Origin: DATNPH01 sp036703315
GTDB taxonomy: Bacteria > Cyanobacteriota > Cyanobacteriia > Cyanobacteriales > Coleofasciculaceae
Direction: 5' to 3'
Assembly (NCBI GenBank): GCA_036703315.1
Contig: DATNPH010000218.1
Coordinates: forward strand, 1-41,073
Length of the DNA stretch: 41,073 nt
Below are positions 29,709 to 38,125 of the stretch, piece after piece (the stretch's first letter is position 1; the number at the start of each line of letters is the position of its first letter). A model generated the notes under the pieces. It worked only from the letters and a program-made list of their open reading frames with translations, was not told the DNA's origin and searched no databases. The translations under genes were made by a program, and so were the position numbers.

Positions 29709-31346
29709 CTAGGGTTGCGGCAATCCGCTCTCGATGAGGTTAAGCAGATTGAGAATGTTAGCCTTGGCATATCCTACTGCTTTTGCAGGTTTCCCTTGTA
29801 GCAGAGATAAAACCCCATTTAGCTGCTCTTCAATACTGGTTGTACCTCTTAACCTCATGTGCAGCCTATCCATAACCCGTGAGAGAATAAGGCGAATTTG
29901 GATTTCTTGAACATCTTCTTGCTCCTGCTCCTTTAATAAGCCCAAGCTTCTTAGCACTCCAAGCCTTTCAAGTGACTGAGTTTCGACTACAGCAATAATA
30001 TCTTTACAAACCTGCTCAATTAATTGATTAGTAATATATTTCATAATCACAGGCTGTAGGGTAAAAAGTGCTGAACTGCCTTCATGGGTTAATTGTTCTT
30101 CCAGCAGCGATCGCCTTTTCAAGGATTCCAAAGCTGCTAGGATTTGAGATAAGGATGCCCCGGAAAATTGCATATCTACTTTCAATTCAGGCAATGAAAT
30201 TGGCAAGTTTTCAATAGCTAGCCAGTAGATAATTTCTGTCTCTAGAGCTGACAAACGGTCAAATTGCTGATCCAAAAGATTGGGAAGAACATCACCAATC
30301 ACCAAAGTACTCTGCTCTAGAAACTGGGAAATATTGCCATTAAATATTTCTTGAATTGTGGTAGCCATTATTTTTAAAGCTAAGGGATTTCCCCGATATA
30401 GCTGAATAAATTCCTCCCACCCACGCTTCGAGCTAGAAATGCCTTTTGCTTCTAATATTTTTTTTGCATCTTCCTTGGCTAACCCCTTCAATCGCAGGTC
30501 TCGAACGGGTAAAGTAGCTCCCGCTAAGGAGGAAATTTCTATCGGTTTCTCTCGGCTGATCAATACCAAACAGCTTTGGTGGCGTTCTTCTCCTACTCGC
30601 CTGATGAGTTCTCCATAACTCTGATAACCTTCTTGATATTGTCCAGCTAGTTCCCCACTCCACAGCACTGTCTCTACATCATCTAATAGAAGCAAACAGC
30701 GATGCGATCGCAAATACTCTAGGAGCCGTGAGATTCCACTCTCTGAGGTTACTTGTAAATCCGTTTCCTGTCCATCCGACAAAAATTCGATCAGATCTGG
30801 CAAAATTTCCAGGACAGGTGGAGCATTCCGTAGCGATCGCCAGATCAAGCAGTCAAACTCATGCTGAATTTGCTCTGCCAGCTTCACGGCAAGCGCTGTT
30901 TTACCAATTCCACCCATACCTAACAGCGCCACGATACGACAGCGATCTTCTACAATCCAACGCTCTAGCTGCGCTAGTTCCGTTGTTCGTCCATAAAAGA
31001 TCGAGCTGTCAATAGCTTCTCCCCAATCTTGACGCCTATTTGCGTTCGTTGTGCTCTGGCGACCAACTATCTCTTCCCAGTTCAGTCCCAGAACGTGGCA
31101 GTACGCTTTGAAAGCCACCGCACTAATCGCTTGTCTGCCTGCCAAGAACCGTTTCCAAGTTCCTTCTGAAATACCATTGGCATAAGGTCCGCCTGCAAAC
31201 CAGTCTTGAGCAGGCTCTAAAACCTTACTGGCTTCTACAAGGCAGGTATCTTCACCAGTACTCCAACTCCACCCCTTTTCGTTTCTGGCTTGCTTAATTC
31301 TGGCTAGTCCCAGCCTAGAGGCTTTAAGAGTCGGCACATTTGACAC
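29709..31346 (-). CDS. NB-ARC NTPase without C-terminal repeats
   Basis: A 545-residue STAND protein. Residues 1-95 form a helix-turn-helix-like domain (GTWKRFLAGRQAISAVAFKA, YCHVLGLNWEEIVG) that fits the effector-associated N terminus of this family. The NB-ARC core has Walker A GMGGIGKT (143-150), Walker B LLLLDDVE (218-225), VLISREKP and RGNPLALKI, then a winged helix (FDRLSALETEIIYWLAIEN). It ends AKAVGYAKANILNLLNLIES plus GLPQP. In relatives a GYAxGNxLNLL block marks the junction to pentapeptide or WD40 sensor repeats; here the protein stops right there. The next gene supplies a WD40 propeller on a kinase. GTG 31346 is the start. Confidence 0.88.
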   Translation of the reverse strand: MSNVPTLKASRLGLARIKQARNEKGWSWSTGEDTCLVEASKVLEPAQDWFAGGPYANGISEGTWKRFLAGRQAISAVAFKAYCHVLGLNWEEIVGRQSTTNANRRQDWGEAIDSSIFYGRTTELAQLERWIVEDRCRIVALLGMGGIGKTALAVKLAEQIQHEFDCLIWRSLRNAPPVLEILPDLIEFLSDGQETDLQVTSESGISRLLEYLRSHRCLLLLDDVETVLWSGELAGQYQEGYQSYGELIRRVGEERHQSCLVLISREKPIEISSLAGATLPVRDLRLKGLAKEDAKKILEAKGISSSKRGWEEFIQLYRGNPLALKIMATTIQEIFNGNISQFLEQSTLVIGDVLPNLLDQQFDRLSALETEIIYWLAIENLPISLPELKVDMQFSGASLSQILAALESLKRRSLLEEQLTHEGSSALFTLQPVIMKYITNQLIEQVCKDIIAVVETQSLERLGVLRSLGLLKEQEQEDVQEIQIRLILSRVMDRLHMRLRGTTSIEEQLNGVLSLLQGKPAKAVGYAKANILNLLNLIESGLPQP

Positions 31347-31748
31347 CCTGGTTTTCCGATTGTCAAGATCGATTTTAGATCAGCTCTCAGTTTTCTGGAT
31401 CAACCCTGTAATCACCCATCACCCAATTAAGCCCTAAGTTCCATTTAAGGTTTGGCTCAGGAGTGTGGTTAAAAACCGATATTCGTCAATGTATATGCTC
31501 TTCTCTAGATTTATTCAAGGAGAGAAATCAACTTTATTCTTAATTTCCAGCTAAAAGCGTATTTATAGGGTAATTATTTAGTAATCAGAGCTTTTAAATG
31601 ATCCAATTCTGATCTAGTAAACTTCGGGCAAATCAACGACTCTATAGATGTGGGAAGCGTTATTAACTAGGGTGCATCATTCCCACATATCTGGAAACAT
31701 CTAAGTAGAAGGAACTGTTCATCTTCATTTTTTTGAAAGAGGCTCAAA
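31347..31748. other. Divergent intergenic region
   Basis: About 400 bases between the NB-ARC gene and the zinc-ribbon gene, with no coding frame. A hairpin (ATGTGGGAA, 31648-31656, with TTCCCACAT, 31680-31688) lies in the presumed leader of the zinc-ribbon gene and has no T-run. Confidence 0.45.
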
Positions 31749-32021
31749 ATGGCAGAACATATTGAGTGCCCGGAGTGCGGCAAAAAAGCAGTTGTGCAAC
31801 GCGAAGATAGCCTCTATCAATGCTTAGACTGCGATTTTAACCGAGATTTCTCAGAACCTCCTGAATCCACCCCATCGGAAAATCCGCTCTTTTGGCCGGG
31901 TGTCATTGCTACCATTATTGCGTTGCTCTTTCTACAGGCAAGACACGCTGCCGATCATAAAGCAGATCTTCAGCTCCAATCCTCTCAGGCACCTGTAACG
32001 ATTCAATCAAAAATGGATTAG
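31749..32021 (+). CDS. Zinc-ribbon single-TM protein
   Basis: A 90-residue protein. The N terminus is a zinc ribbon, IECPECGKKAVVQREDSLYQ followed by CLDCDF (two CxxC pairs). After a Ser/Pro/Glu linker comes one membrane helix, FWPGVIATIIALLFLQ, and a polar tail. It is typical of small cyanobacterial membrane proteins with a cytoplasmic zinc finger; no function is known. AAAGAGG precedes the ATG by nine bases. Confidence 0.75.
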   Translation: MAEHIECPECGKKAVVQREDSLYQCLDCDFNRDFSEPPESTPSENPLFWPGVIATIIALLFLQARHAADHKADLQLQSSQAPVTIQSKMD

Positions 32022-32501
32022 CTGGCTGAAGTGACAGTGGAATTGGTATAGCCGTTTATACGTAGACAGAAAGCGATCACAGTTTTAGCCTTTAAGGGGG
32101 TTTAGGGGATTCATAGGGGGCAGCAACCTATGACCCCACCCCCTTTACCTCAGCTGTCTCCTGCTTATACCAATTTCCTAAATGCTTGCTACAGATACTT
32201 TTCTTGTTTCCCCATTAATAAGGGGGGTTAGGGAGTCGATGTGTAGCAGATCCAACGTGAACAAGAAAGGCTCTTATGCAAAGGGCTCTTATGCAGAAGG
32301 ATTTTATTTTCCTTCTGCCTTCTTCCCAAGGCTTCTGGCGACGCATTCGGAGCAAGGGTTACAATCCTCCACTGAAGGTATTCAGTGGCTGGGAGTGACT
32401 GGGGGAAACAATCCCCCTGACACTCCCCCTTCTGCCTTCCTTCTTCTGCCCTCTGCCTTCTTGAAATGGTATTACGAAGTGCAAATTGTAAACGCAGCAG
32501 C
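32022..32501. other. Repeat-rich intergenic region, no gene
   Basis: About 480 bases. AATTGGTAT (32041-32049) and ATACCAATT (32167-32175) are inverted. From 32167 the sequence is a second copy of the dispersed repeat of 7042-7172. C/G-run palindromes occur at 32093-32110 and 32211-32235. From 32300 to 32465 TTCTGCC heptads recur (STRR type). An open plus-strand frame across 32182-32550 is made of these repeats and I do not count it as a gene. Confidence 0.6.
32167..32235. repeat. MITE-like dispersed repeat, copy 2 (partial)
   Basis: ATACCAATTTCCTAAATGCT and the following TTGCTACAGATACTTTTCTTG block match the minus strand of 7042-7172 with few differences, continuing into a CCCC/GGGGGG palindrome. 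The matching right end is uncertain; GAAATGGTATTA at about 32465 is a degenerate candidate. Confidence 0.7.
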
Positions 32502-33185
32502 TCAATATCTCGTGGATCCAGAGCGACTCGCTTCATTCGGATCGCGATAAGAGGCGGTTTCTTTGGGTTTGCGGAACAGATTGGCTAGACCAATTAAACC
32601 GAGCAAGCCAAGCAAGCCCCAATTGGAAGAGTTGTCGTCAGTTCTTGCAGATTCAGTTCCTTGGTAAGAGGTGGTACCTGTGGTTGCGTTGGGAGACGCA
32701 GTTGTACTTCCTGTAGTTGCGCTACCAGAAGTTGTAGTCGTATCTGTAGTCCCGCTTCCCGGAGCTGTGGTTGTGCCTGACGGTGCGCTACCAGAAGTTG
32801 TGCCACTAGTACCTGCGCCACTGCCAGAAGTCGTGCTACCAGGAGCTGTGGTTGTCCCAGAAGTTGTACCACCAGTACCTACACCACTGCCGGATGTCGT
32901 GCTACCAGGAGCTGTAGTAGTTGTCCCAGAAGTTGTACCACCAGTACCTACGCCACTGCCGGATGTCGTGCTACCAGGAGCTGTGGTTGTCCCAGAAGTT
33001 GTACCACCAGTACCTGCACCACTACCGGAAGTTGTGCCACTACCAGTACCTGCGCCACTGCCGGAAGTCCCACCACTTGAACCACTGCCCGTCTGAGCAA
33101 TAGTAGGAACGCTTAAGGGCAGAGTGACTATACTTAGAGCAAAAGCACCAGCCCAAACAAATTTGGTCAAATCAGAAGGTTTCAT
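32502..33185 (-). CDS. Secreted WGxxGxxG protein with Ser/Thr/Gly repeats
   Basis: A 227-residue protein. The signal peptide (VWAGAFALSIVTLPLSVPTI, cleavage near AQT) is followed by a low-complexity middle of 20-22-residue repeats (GSGVGTGGTTSGTTT plus APGSTTS) over about 35-150. A DDNSSNWGLLGLLGLIGLAN helix carries the WGxxGxxG signature, then FRKPK, a basic stop. This C-terminal arrangement is a known cyanobacterial sorting-like signal (WGxxGxxG-CTERM); the middle is probably an extracellular, possibly glycosylated, stalk. The repeats are tandem at DNA level too, so their number may vary between strains. Confidence 0.8.
   Translation of the reverse strand: MKPSDLTKFVWAGAFALSIVTLPLSVPTIAQTGSGSSGGTSGSGAGTGSGTTSGSGAGTGGTTSGTTTAPGSTTSGSGVGTGGTTSGTTTTAPGSTTSGSGVGTGGTTSGTTTAPGSTTSGSGAGTSGTTSGSAPSGTTTAPGSGTTDTTTTSGSATTGSTTASPNATTGTTSYQGTESARTDDNSSNWGLLGLLGLIGLANLFRKPKETASYRDPNEASRSGSTRY
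32810..33075. repeat. 63-66-base tandem repeats in the WGxxGxxG gene
   Basis: Units read (on the plus strand) GTACCACCAGTACCTAC, CACTGCCGGATGTCGTGCT and ACCAGGAGCTGT. About four copies, slightly varied in length by one codon. Confidence 0.8.
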
Positions 33186-33713
33186 ACTTTTGGTTCTTTT
33201 TATTTTCTAAATTTCTGGTAATTGTTAATTTTCAAAGGCAGAATTTAAGCAAACGTGTAATCTTTAGTTTGACCTCATTTTGCCATTGAGTATTTTTCGG
33301 CTTCTAATGGATGCACTCTTAACCAGAGTAATTACTAATGTTTACCCTGGCCTCTACCAAAAGCAGGGCTTCTAACTTCTACCAAAAGCAGTGTTTATCG
33401 TTAAAGTAATCTGTGGCCTTAAATACAGAAAATAGTTAATGATTATGAATATGAAAGTTTTTAGAAAAAGTTATAGAAGCTCTCTTACTGTTTCCCAATG
33501 CTTCCAAATGCTGACGCTCCTTCGTCGCTATAGCTTGGCTTCACGCTACCGCTTCGCTAACGCCCTTCCACGCGAGGCGTTGACGCGCTAGCTCCGCTTC
33601 AGGCGTGATTTCCGAGGTTGAGGGTAAAGCAGTAACGTACTAAGGGTATGACCAACAAGATTAAGGCGCTACTGCTTCACCTCTACAGACTCAGCCTTCT
33701 ACAAGTATTGCAA
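33186..33713. other. Intergenic region, no gene
   Basis: About 530 bases. TCTACCAAAAGCAG occurs twice as a direct repeat (33353-33366 and 33377-33390). From 33520 to 33610 lies a cluster of GCTTCGC/GCGAAGC-like short words (CGCTACCGCTTCGCTAACGC) typical of cyanobacterial interspersed repeats. No coding frame has a credible start. Confidence 0.5.
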
Positions 33714-34958
33714 TTAGTCGGATAGTAGCTTTAACAGTGCCATAGCTAGATATTCATATTGTTCAGGTGTGTTGTACAGCTGAGCCGAGACCCGCACCAT
33801 TTGCTGGAAAGGTGTAGTCCAGGGAATCACTGGTACTTCAATGTTGAATCGCTTGAACAACTTTTCTTGTACTACAGGCCATCCTCGTGGTTGCCCACTT
33901 TGTTCGTAAAAAGCTAACTTATCTGGTAAAGGTACAACGACCATTGAGCCAATCATCTCGGTAGGGCATGGTGGCGAGACGCCTAATGCTTCACATAGTA
34001 TCTGCCTCGCCAAGAGTGCTTTTGCTCGATTTTGCTCCATCAGCTCAGACCACGCACCCGGTAGCAGCGAACCTAGGAACCGAATCGCTTCAGGGATACA
34101 CAAATAAGCTGTTGGATCATCCGTGCCTGTCCAGTCAAACTCTAACTGGAAACGTGTTAGGGGAGTGTCTCCAAAAGAGTCTCGCACTTTGAGCGGTGCG
34201 TTGGCACCATGGCTAATTGTCAGGGGATGAATCGCAGACTGCTTATCACGTTGTACATACAGAAACCCTGCTCCCTTGGGAGCACATAACCACTTATGGC
34301 AGTTGCCTGTGTAATAAGTTGCTCCAATCTCATGTAGATTCAGTGGTACCATCCCAGGCGCGTGGGCACCGTCCACAAGCGTATCCACTCCTAAGGCTGA
34401 TAGTTGGCTCACCAACTGCTGCATGGGAAAGATTAATGCTGTCTGACTGGTGACATGATCTAACAGCGCTAGGCGTGTCTTTGGGGACACTCGCTCTATC
34501 ACTGCCTCAACCACCTGATTCGGAGACTCAAGGGGAAACGGTACTGTCGCTACTACTACCTTTGCCCCAGTGCATTGTGCAACAAAATTAAAAGCATTAC
34601 GGCAGGCGTTGTATTCCTGGTTGGTTGTCAATAGTTCATCGCCTGGATTGAAGGAAAGCGATCGCAAAACCGAATTAACTCCTGTGGTTGCATTCGGGAC
34701 AAACACCAGCTCATCAGCATCCCCACCTACAAACGCTGCCAACTGCCTCCGCGCTGAGTCTAGCAATGCCTCAAATTCTCGCATAAAAAAGCGCAGGGGT
34801 TGCCTTTCTAGTTGCGATCGCAATCGTTGTTGCGCTTCCATTACTGGCACAGGGCAAGCACCATAGGAACCATGATTGAGGAAGGTGATAGTTTGGTCTA
34901 ATGACCAGAACTTTGCCCAACTGCTGGGTTCACCTGGAAAAGGTGCTTTGTCAGTCAT
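33714..34958 (-). CDS. Class V aminotransferase (isopenicillin-N-epimerase-like)
   Basis: A 414-residue PLP enzyme of the fold-type I class V group. The key lysine is in TGNCHKWLCAPKGAGFLY, and the cofactor-binding DGAHAPGMVPL block lies before it. FLNHGSYGACPVPVMEAQQR near the N terminus and FVPNATTGVNSVLRS are hallmark blocks of the isopenicillin-N-epimerase-like branch. Some members are cysteine desulfurases or ergothioneine lyases (EgtE); no egtB or egtD is seen here and I cannot decide. It is monocistronic on the minus strand. Confidence 0.88.
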   Translation of the reverse strand: MTDKAPFPGEPSSWAKFWSLDQTITFLNHGSYGACPVPVMEAQQRLRSQLERQPLRFFMREFEALLDSARRQLAAFVGGDADELVFVPNATTGVNSVLRSLSFNPGDELLTTNQEYNACRNAFNFVAQCTGAKVVVATVPFPLESPNQVVEAVIERVSPKTRLALLDHVTSQTALIFPMQQLVSQLSALGVDTLVDGAHAPGMVPLNLHEIGATYYTGNCHKWLCAPKGAGFLYVQRDKQSAIHPLTISHGANAPLKVRDSFGDTPLTRFQLEFDWTGTDDPTAYLCIPEAIRFLGSLLPGAWSELMEQNRAKALLARQILCEALGVSPPCPTEMIGSMVVVPLPDKLAFYEQSGQPRGWPVVQEKLFKRFNIEVPVIPWTTPFQQMVRVSAQLYNTPEQYEYLAMALLKLLSD

Positions 34959-35084
34959 TAAGAGGACTCACGCTTGCAGAGATACTTGCTCTGATTGTAT
35001 CTTTGCCTCAACTGCAACTTGACTGTAGTGCGAGATTGATGTGCGATCACTAAAATTCCATAACCGCGTCTGAAATTGTATAAA

Positions 35085-35156
<72 letters not shown>

Positions 35157-35320
35157 TTGCGTAGCCAACGTTTGTCACGATTATCAATATTAGCGATAAC
35201 AAACACATTTTGGCAAGCACTTTCACAAATTTTCCTGAAAACGCCATTGGCATGTCGCTGTGACTCTTGGTCTGTAAGGTAAAGCTATGCTAGTTGTATC
35301 CCCTTGTCTTTTTACGTTCC

Positions 35321-35812
35321 ATGCTGACGCATCACCGCAGGCCAGTTTGTCTTTCTGTTGTATCTACCAACCTGCCTGTTTGGTCTACTGTTGAAACCGC
35401 AGCTACGCTGTATCAAAAAGACCAAGAACGATTTCACTTGCTTTTAAGTGAACCAGCCCCTCCGGAGTGGGAACCGGAACTGACAACACCTGCTGATACT
35501 AACCAGATTAAGAGTGACACGCTTCGACTTCTGTGGCTAGAAATTTCACCTTATCGGGTAATCATGACGATACAGGCAAACGGGAAATTGAGTTATCGTC
35601 ACCTTTGGGAGCAAGGTATTTATGGCATCAGTCGCTATTGGTTGCAAAGTGACTCACTCAAAGGATACGAGTCATTGCGCCTGAGGAATTACACTCGCAG
35701 CTTACAGCTAGAGGGTCGCCCCTTACCCCAACATCTACGCCTGGAATATGAACTATGGTCAGAGAAAGTCCAGTTGGGTCGTTATGTCTTAAATCTGGAA
35801 ATTCATCATTAA
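35321..35812 (+). CDS. Conserved hypothetical protein
   Basis: A 163-residue soluble protein starting MLTHHRRPVCLSVVSTNLPV. Blocks such as RLLWLEISPYRVIMTIQANG, LSYRHLWEQGIYGISRYWLQ and RLEYELWSEKVQLGRYVLNL alternate beta strands and short helices. I do not recognise a family and see no catalytic motif, signal or membrane helix. The frame extends to TTG 35294, but ATG 35321 gives a cleaner start. It lies between tRNA-Asn and the ABC transporter. Confidence 0.6.
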   Translation: MLTHHRRPVCLSVVSTNLPVWSTVETAATLYQKDQERFHLLLSEPAPPEWEPELTTPADTNQIKSDTLRLLWLEISPYRVIMTIQANGKLSYRHLWEQGIYGISRYWLQSDSLKGYESLRLRNYTRSLQLEGRPLPQHLRLEYELWSEKVQLGRYVLNLEIHH

Positions 35813-35970
35813 GTTGGACTCAAGCGAATTTGTTGTGATCGCTGCAAGTTAAGAAAAAACTTGACCAGGAAGAAATTAGATGTATTACAATTATGCTTCA
35901 CACATACTACCAAAGGTAGTCTGGCGAGACTAATTGTAAGTCATGCCAGTGCTGCTAAGTCAGGAGCATC

Positions 35971-37788
35971 ATGGCAAAATTTCGAGATATCCTCAACTAC
36001 TTCCGACCTTACTGGGGCATTTCTATTTTCAGCATTGCCGCCGCCAGTATCTTTGAAATTGTCGATCTCGTTGTGCCTTATGTAATCGGACAGATTCTTA
36101 ACGTCTTATCTGGTCAAAGGTTGGATGAGCCAATACAAAATCTGGTGAACACCGTTGCTGCTCTTAGCCGGAGTCGCATCGACCAATTTTTATCCCTGGC
36201 TGTGTTACTAGGCTTAATTTTCCTCGTAACCATAGTCAGAGCACCTTTGCAAGTGTGGTTGAGTGGTTGGTTTCACTGGGCGATCGCGCTTCGTGCCCGT
36301 CGCGATCACTCTTATAATGCCATCAAAAAAATCCTCACTCTGCCACTGGAGTTTTACGACGAAAATAACCCTGGACGGATTGCTGGACGCGTTGCCAGAG
36401 GCATTGCTAACCACACTTGGACATATCCTGAAATCGCGGGACAGCTCATTCCAAAACTGTTTCGAGTGCTAGGCATTTTTGTGGTTATCTGGGTCATTGA
36501 GTGGCGTATCGCCATTTTGTTTTTGATTTCGTTTATCCTTATCCTGAGCTTCAGCCTCAAAGACTTAATAAGACTGACAAATAAAGAAGCAATTCTCGAT
36601 AAACACCAGGAAAATACTGAAAGTCGTACCTCAGAAATTGTCACCAATATCAAAACTGTCAAAGCCTTTGCAACTGAAGCCAAGGAATTGAAACGACAGA
36701 GCGATCGCTTAAATCGTGAACTGAATGTAGTGTTGTACAACATCCACTTGGGTTACGTCAAACTTCAAGTTTGGCAAAAAACTGTTATTCAGATTTGTGT
36801 CTTTAGCGTGTTGGCTCTCACATTACTAGCGACGCTACAGGGAAAGATATCTCTGGGACACTTTGTTACGATATTAACTGTCTCCAGCATGGCTTATGCG
36901 GAGTTAGAACCCATTAGTCAATTGGCAGAAACCTTTGCTCGTCGCTATGCTTCAATGCTACGCTTTCATGAGTTTATGCAGCATCCTTCTGGCATAGATT
37001 CTGCTGGGATTGTTCTGGATTCAACTGATACGGGAAAATCCTATGGATTCACAGGAAAGATAGAGTTCTCCCTGGTGAGTTTCAGTTATGACGCCAAACG
37101 CCCCGTGTTACAAGACGTTCAGCTGTTAATTGAACCCTATCAAACTGTAGCCTTAGTGGGGCGATCGGGTTCCGGTAAATCTACCCTGGTAAAACTGTTG
37201 TTCCGGTATTTTGAACCGCAGCAAGGTTGTATCTTAATGGACGGTGTAGACATTCGCAAACTGGATGTCACAGGTTACCGGAAGCGTTTGGCGATCGTTC
37301 ACCAGGAAGTCGATGTCTTTAACGGCACTCTGATAGACAACCTCACCTACGGCAACCCCAAGATTAGCTTCACGAAAGTTCAAGAAGCTTGTCGTATTGC
37401 CAGAGTAGATGAAGTGATTGAGCAACTGCCCCGAGGCTACTACACTGTAGTCGGTGAGCGAGGTGTGCGCTTATCAGGCGGACAACGTCAGCGTTTGGGA
37501 ATCGCTAGGGCGCTATTAGTTGAGCCAGATGTTTTGGTCTTTGACGAGGCGACTTCTAGCCTGGATTATGAGTCTGAGCGCTCAATTCAATTAGCAATGA
37601 AGAGCATCCAAGGCACCCGCACCACAATCATTATTGCTCACCGACTGAGTACGGTTCGAGATGCAGATAAAATTGTGGTTCTTGATCGAGGGCAGATTGT
37701 GGAAGTGGGTAGCCATGAGGAACTGCTACACCGCGAGGGAATTTACCGCCGTCTGCACTCGCTGCAAGAAACTGGTGAGTTGATATGA
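35971..37788 (+). CDS. ABC exporter half-transporter (membrane + ATPase)
   Basis: A 605-residue type IV ABC exporter with a six-helix membrane domain (1-330) fused to its ATPase. The membrane part holds ILTLPLEFYDENNPGRIAGR and VTNIKTVKAFATEAKEL, standard coupling regions. The ATPase has Walker A GRSGSGKST (397-405), Q-loop in VHQEVDVF, signature LSGGQRQRLGIARALL, Walker B VLVFDEATSSLD and the H-loop AHRLSTVRDADKI. Relatives (MsbA/HlyB-like) export lipids, peptides or drugs, and the substrate here is unknown. Two copies would form the transporter. Its start follows GGAG by five bases. Confidence 0.92.
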   Translation: MAKFRDILNYFRPYWGISIFSIAAASIFEIVDLVVPYVIGQILNVLSGQRLDEPIQNLVNTVAALSRSRIDQFLSLAVLLGLIFLVTIVRAPLQVWLSGWFHWAIALRARRDHSYNAIKKILTLPLEFYDENNPGRIAGRVARGIANHTWTYPEIAGQLIPKLFRVLGIFVVIWVIEWRIAILFLISFILILSFSLKDLIRLTNKEAILDKHQENTESRTSEIVTNIKTVKAFATEAKELKRQSDRLNRELNVVLYNIHLGYVKLQVWQKTVIQICVFSVLALTLLATLQGKISLGHFVTILTVSSMAYAELEPISQLAETFARRYASMLRFHEFMQHPSGIDSAGIVLDSTDTGKSYGFTGKIEFSLVSFSYDAKRPVLQDVQLLIEPYQTVALVGRSGSGKSTLVKLLFRYFEPQQGCILMDGVDIRKLDVTGYRKRLAIVHQEVDVFNGTLIDNLTYGNPKISFTKVQEACRIARVDEVIEQLPRGYYTVVGERGVRLSGGQRQRLGIARALLVEPDVLVFDEATSSLDYESERSIQLAMKSIQGTRTTIIIAHRLSTVRDADKIVVLDRGQIVEVGSHEELLHREGIYRRLHSLQETGELI

Positions 37789-38001
37789 AGTAGGGTTTGC
37801 TGTCAGCTATCACAGGTTTAGCAGGTTGCAGGTTAAAAGACACCTACTTTGAAACATTGGCTTAACCCTCTGTCCAAGCTGGAGCTTTAGTGTTAGCGAT
37901 AGCGATGCGTTAGTGAGTGTGCGAGCGTCAGTGGGACGAAGTCCGGAGGTTGGGGGATCAAGACTCTCTAGGCTAACAAGGAAAGATCCCCCTAGCGCCC
38001 G

Positions 38002-38125
38002 TTAACTAGCCCCTGTTAAAAGACAATGCCATTCCGCTTCATTGATTTGAGGAGATTTCACAATCAAAACTGAGCAACGAGCATAGTGGACAACATAATT
38101 ACTGACACTGCCCAAGATAAACTCA
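38002..38125 (-). pseudogene. C-terminal remnant of a universal stress protein
   Basis: On the minus strand, directly beyond the aroA stop, a frame reads AISEFILGSVSNYVVHYARC, then SVLIVKSPQINEAEW and a stop at 38002. GSVSNYVVxxxxCSVLIVK is the nucleotide-binding C-terminal signature of UspA-like proteins. The N-terminal half is absent; upstream sequence in this frame belongs to aroA. The frame overlaps the last aroA codons, so a deletion probably joined a usp gene to the 3' end of aroA. Confidence 0.75.

Noticed and set aside
32182..32550. 122-codon plus-strand ORF
   Set aside because: It is built from dispersed repeats and TTCTGCC heptads (SYAKGSYAEG, PSAFLLLPSAFLK) and overlaps the end of the WGxxGxxG gene; no ribosome site or family.
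32671..33096. 141-codon Val/Pro-rich plus-strand ORF
   Set aside because: It is the reverse reading of the Ser/Thr/Gly repeats of the WGxxGxxG protein, which has a signal peptide and sorting motif.
36354..36743. 129-codon minus-strand frame inside the ABC transporter
   Set aside because: It is a shadow of the membrane domain of a clear ABC exporter.
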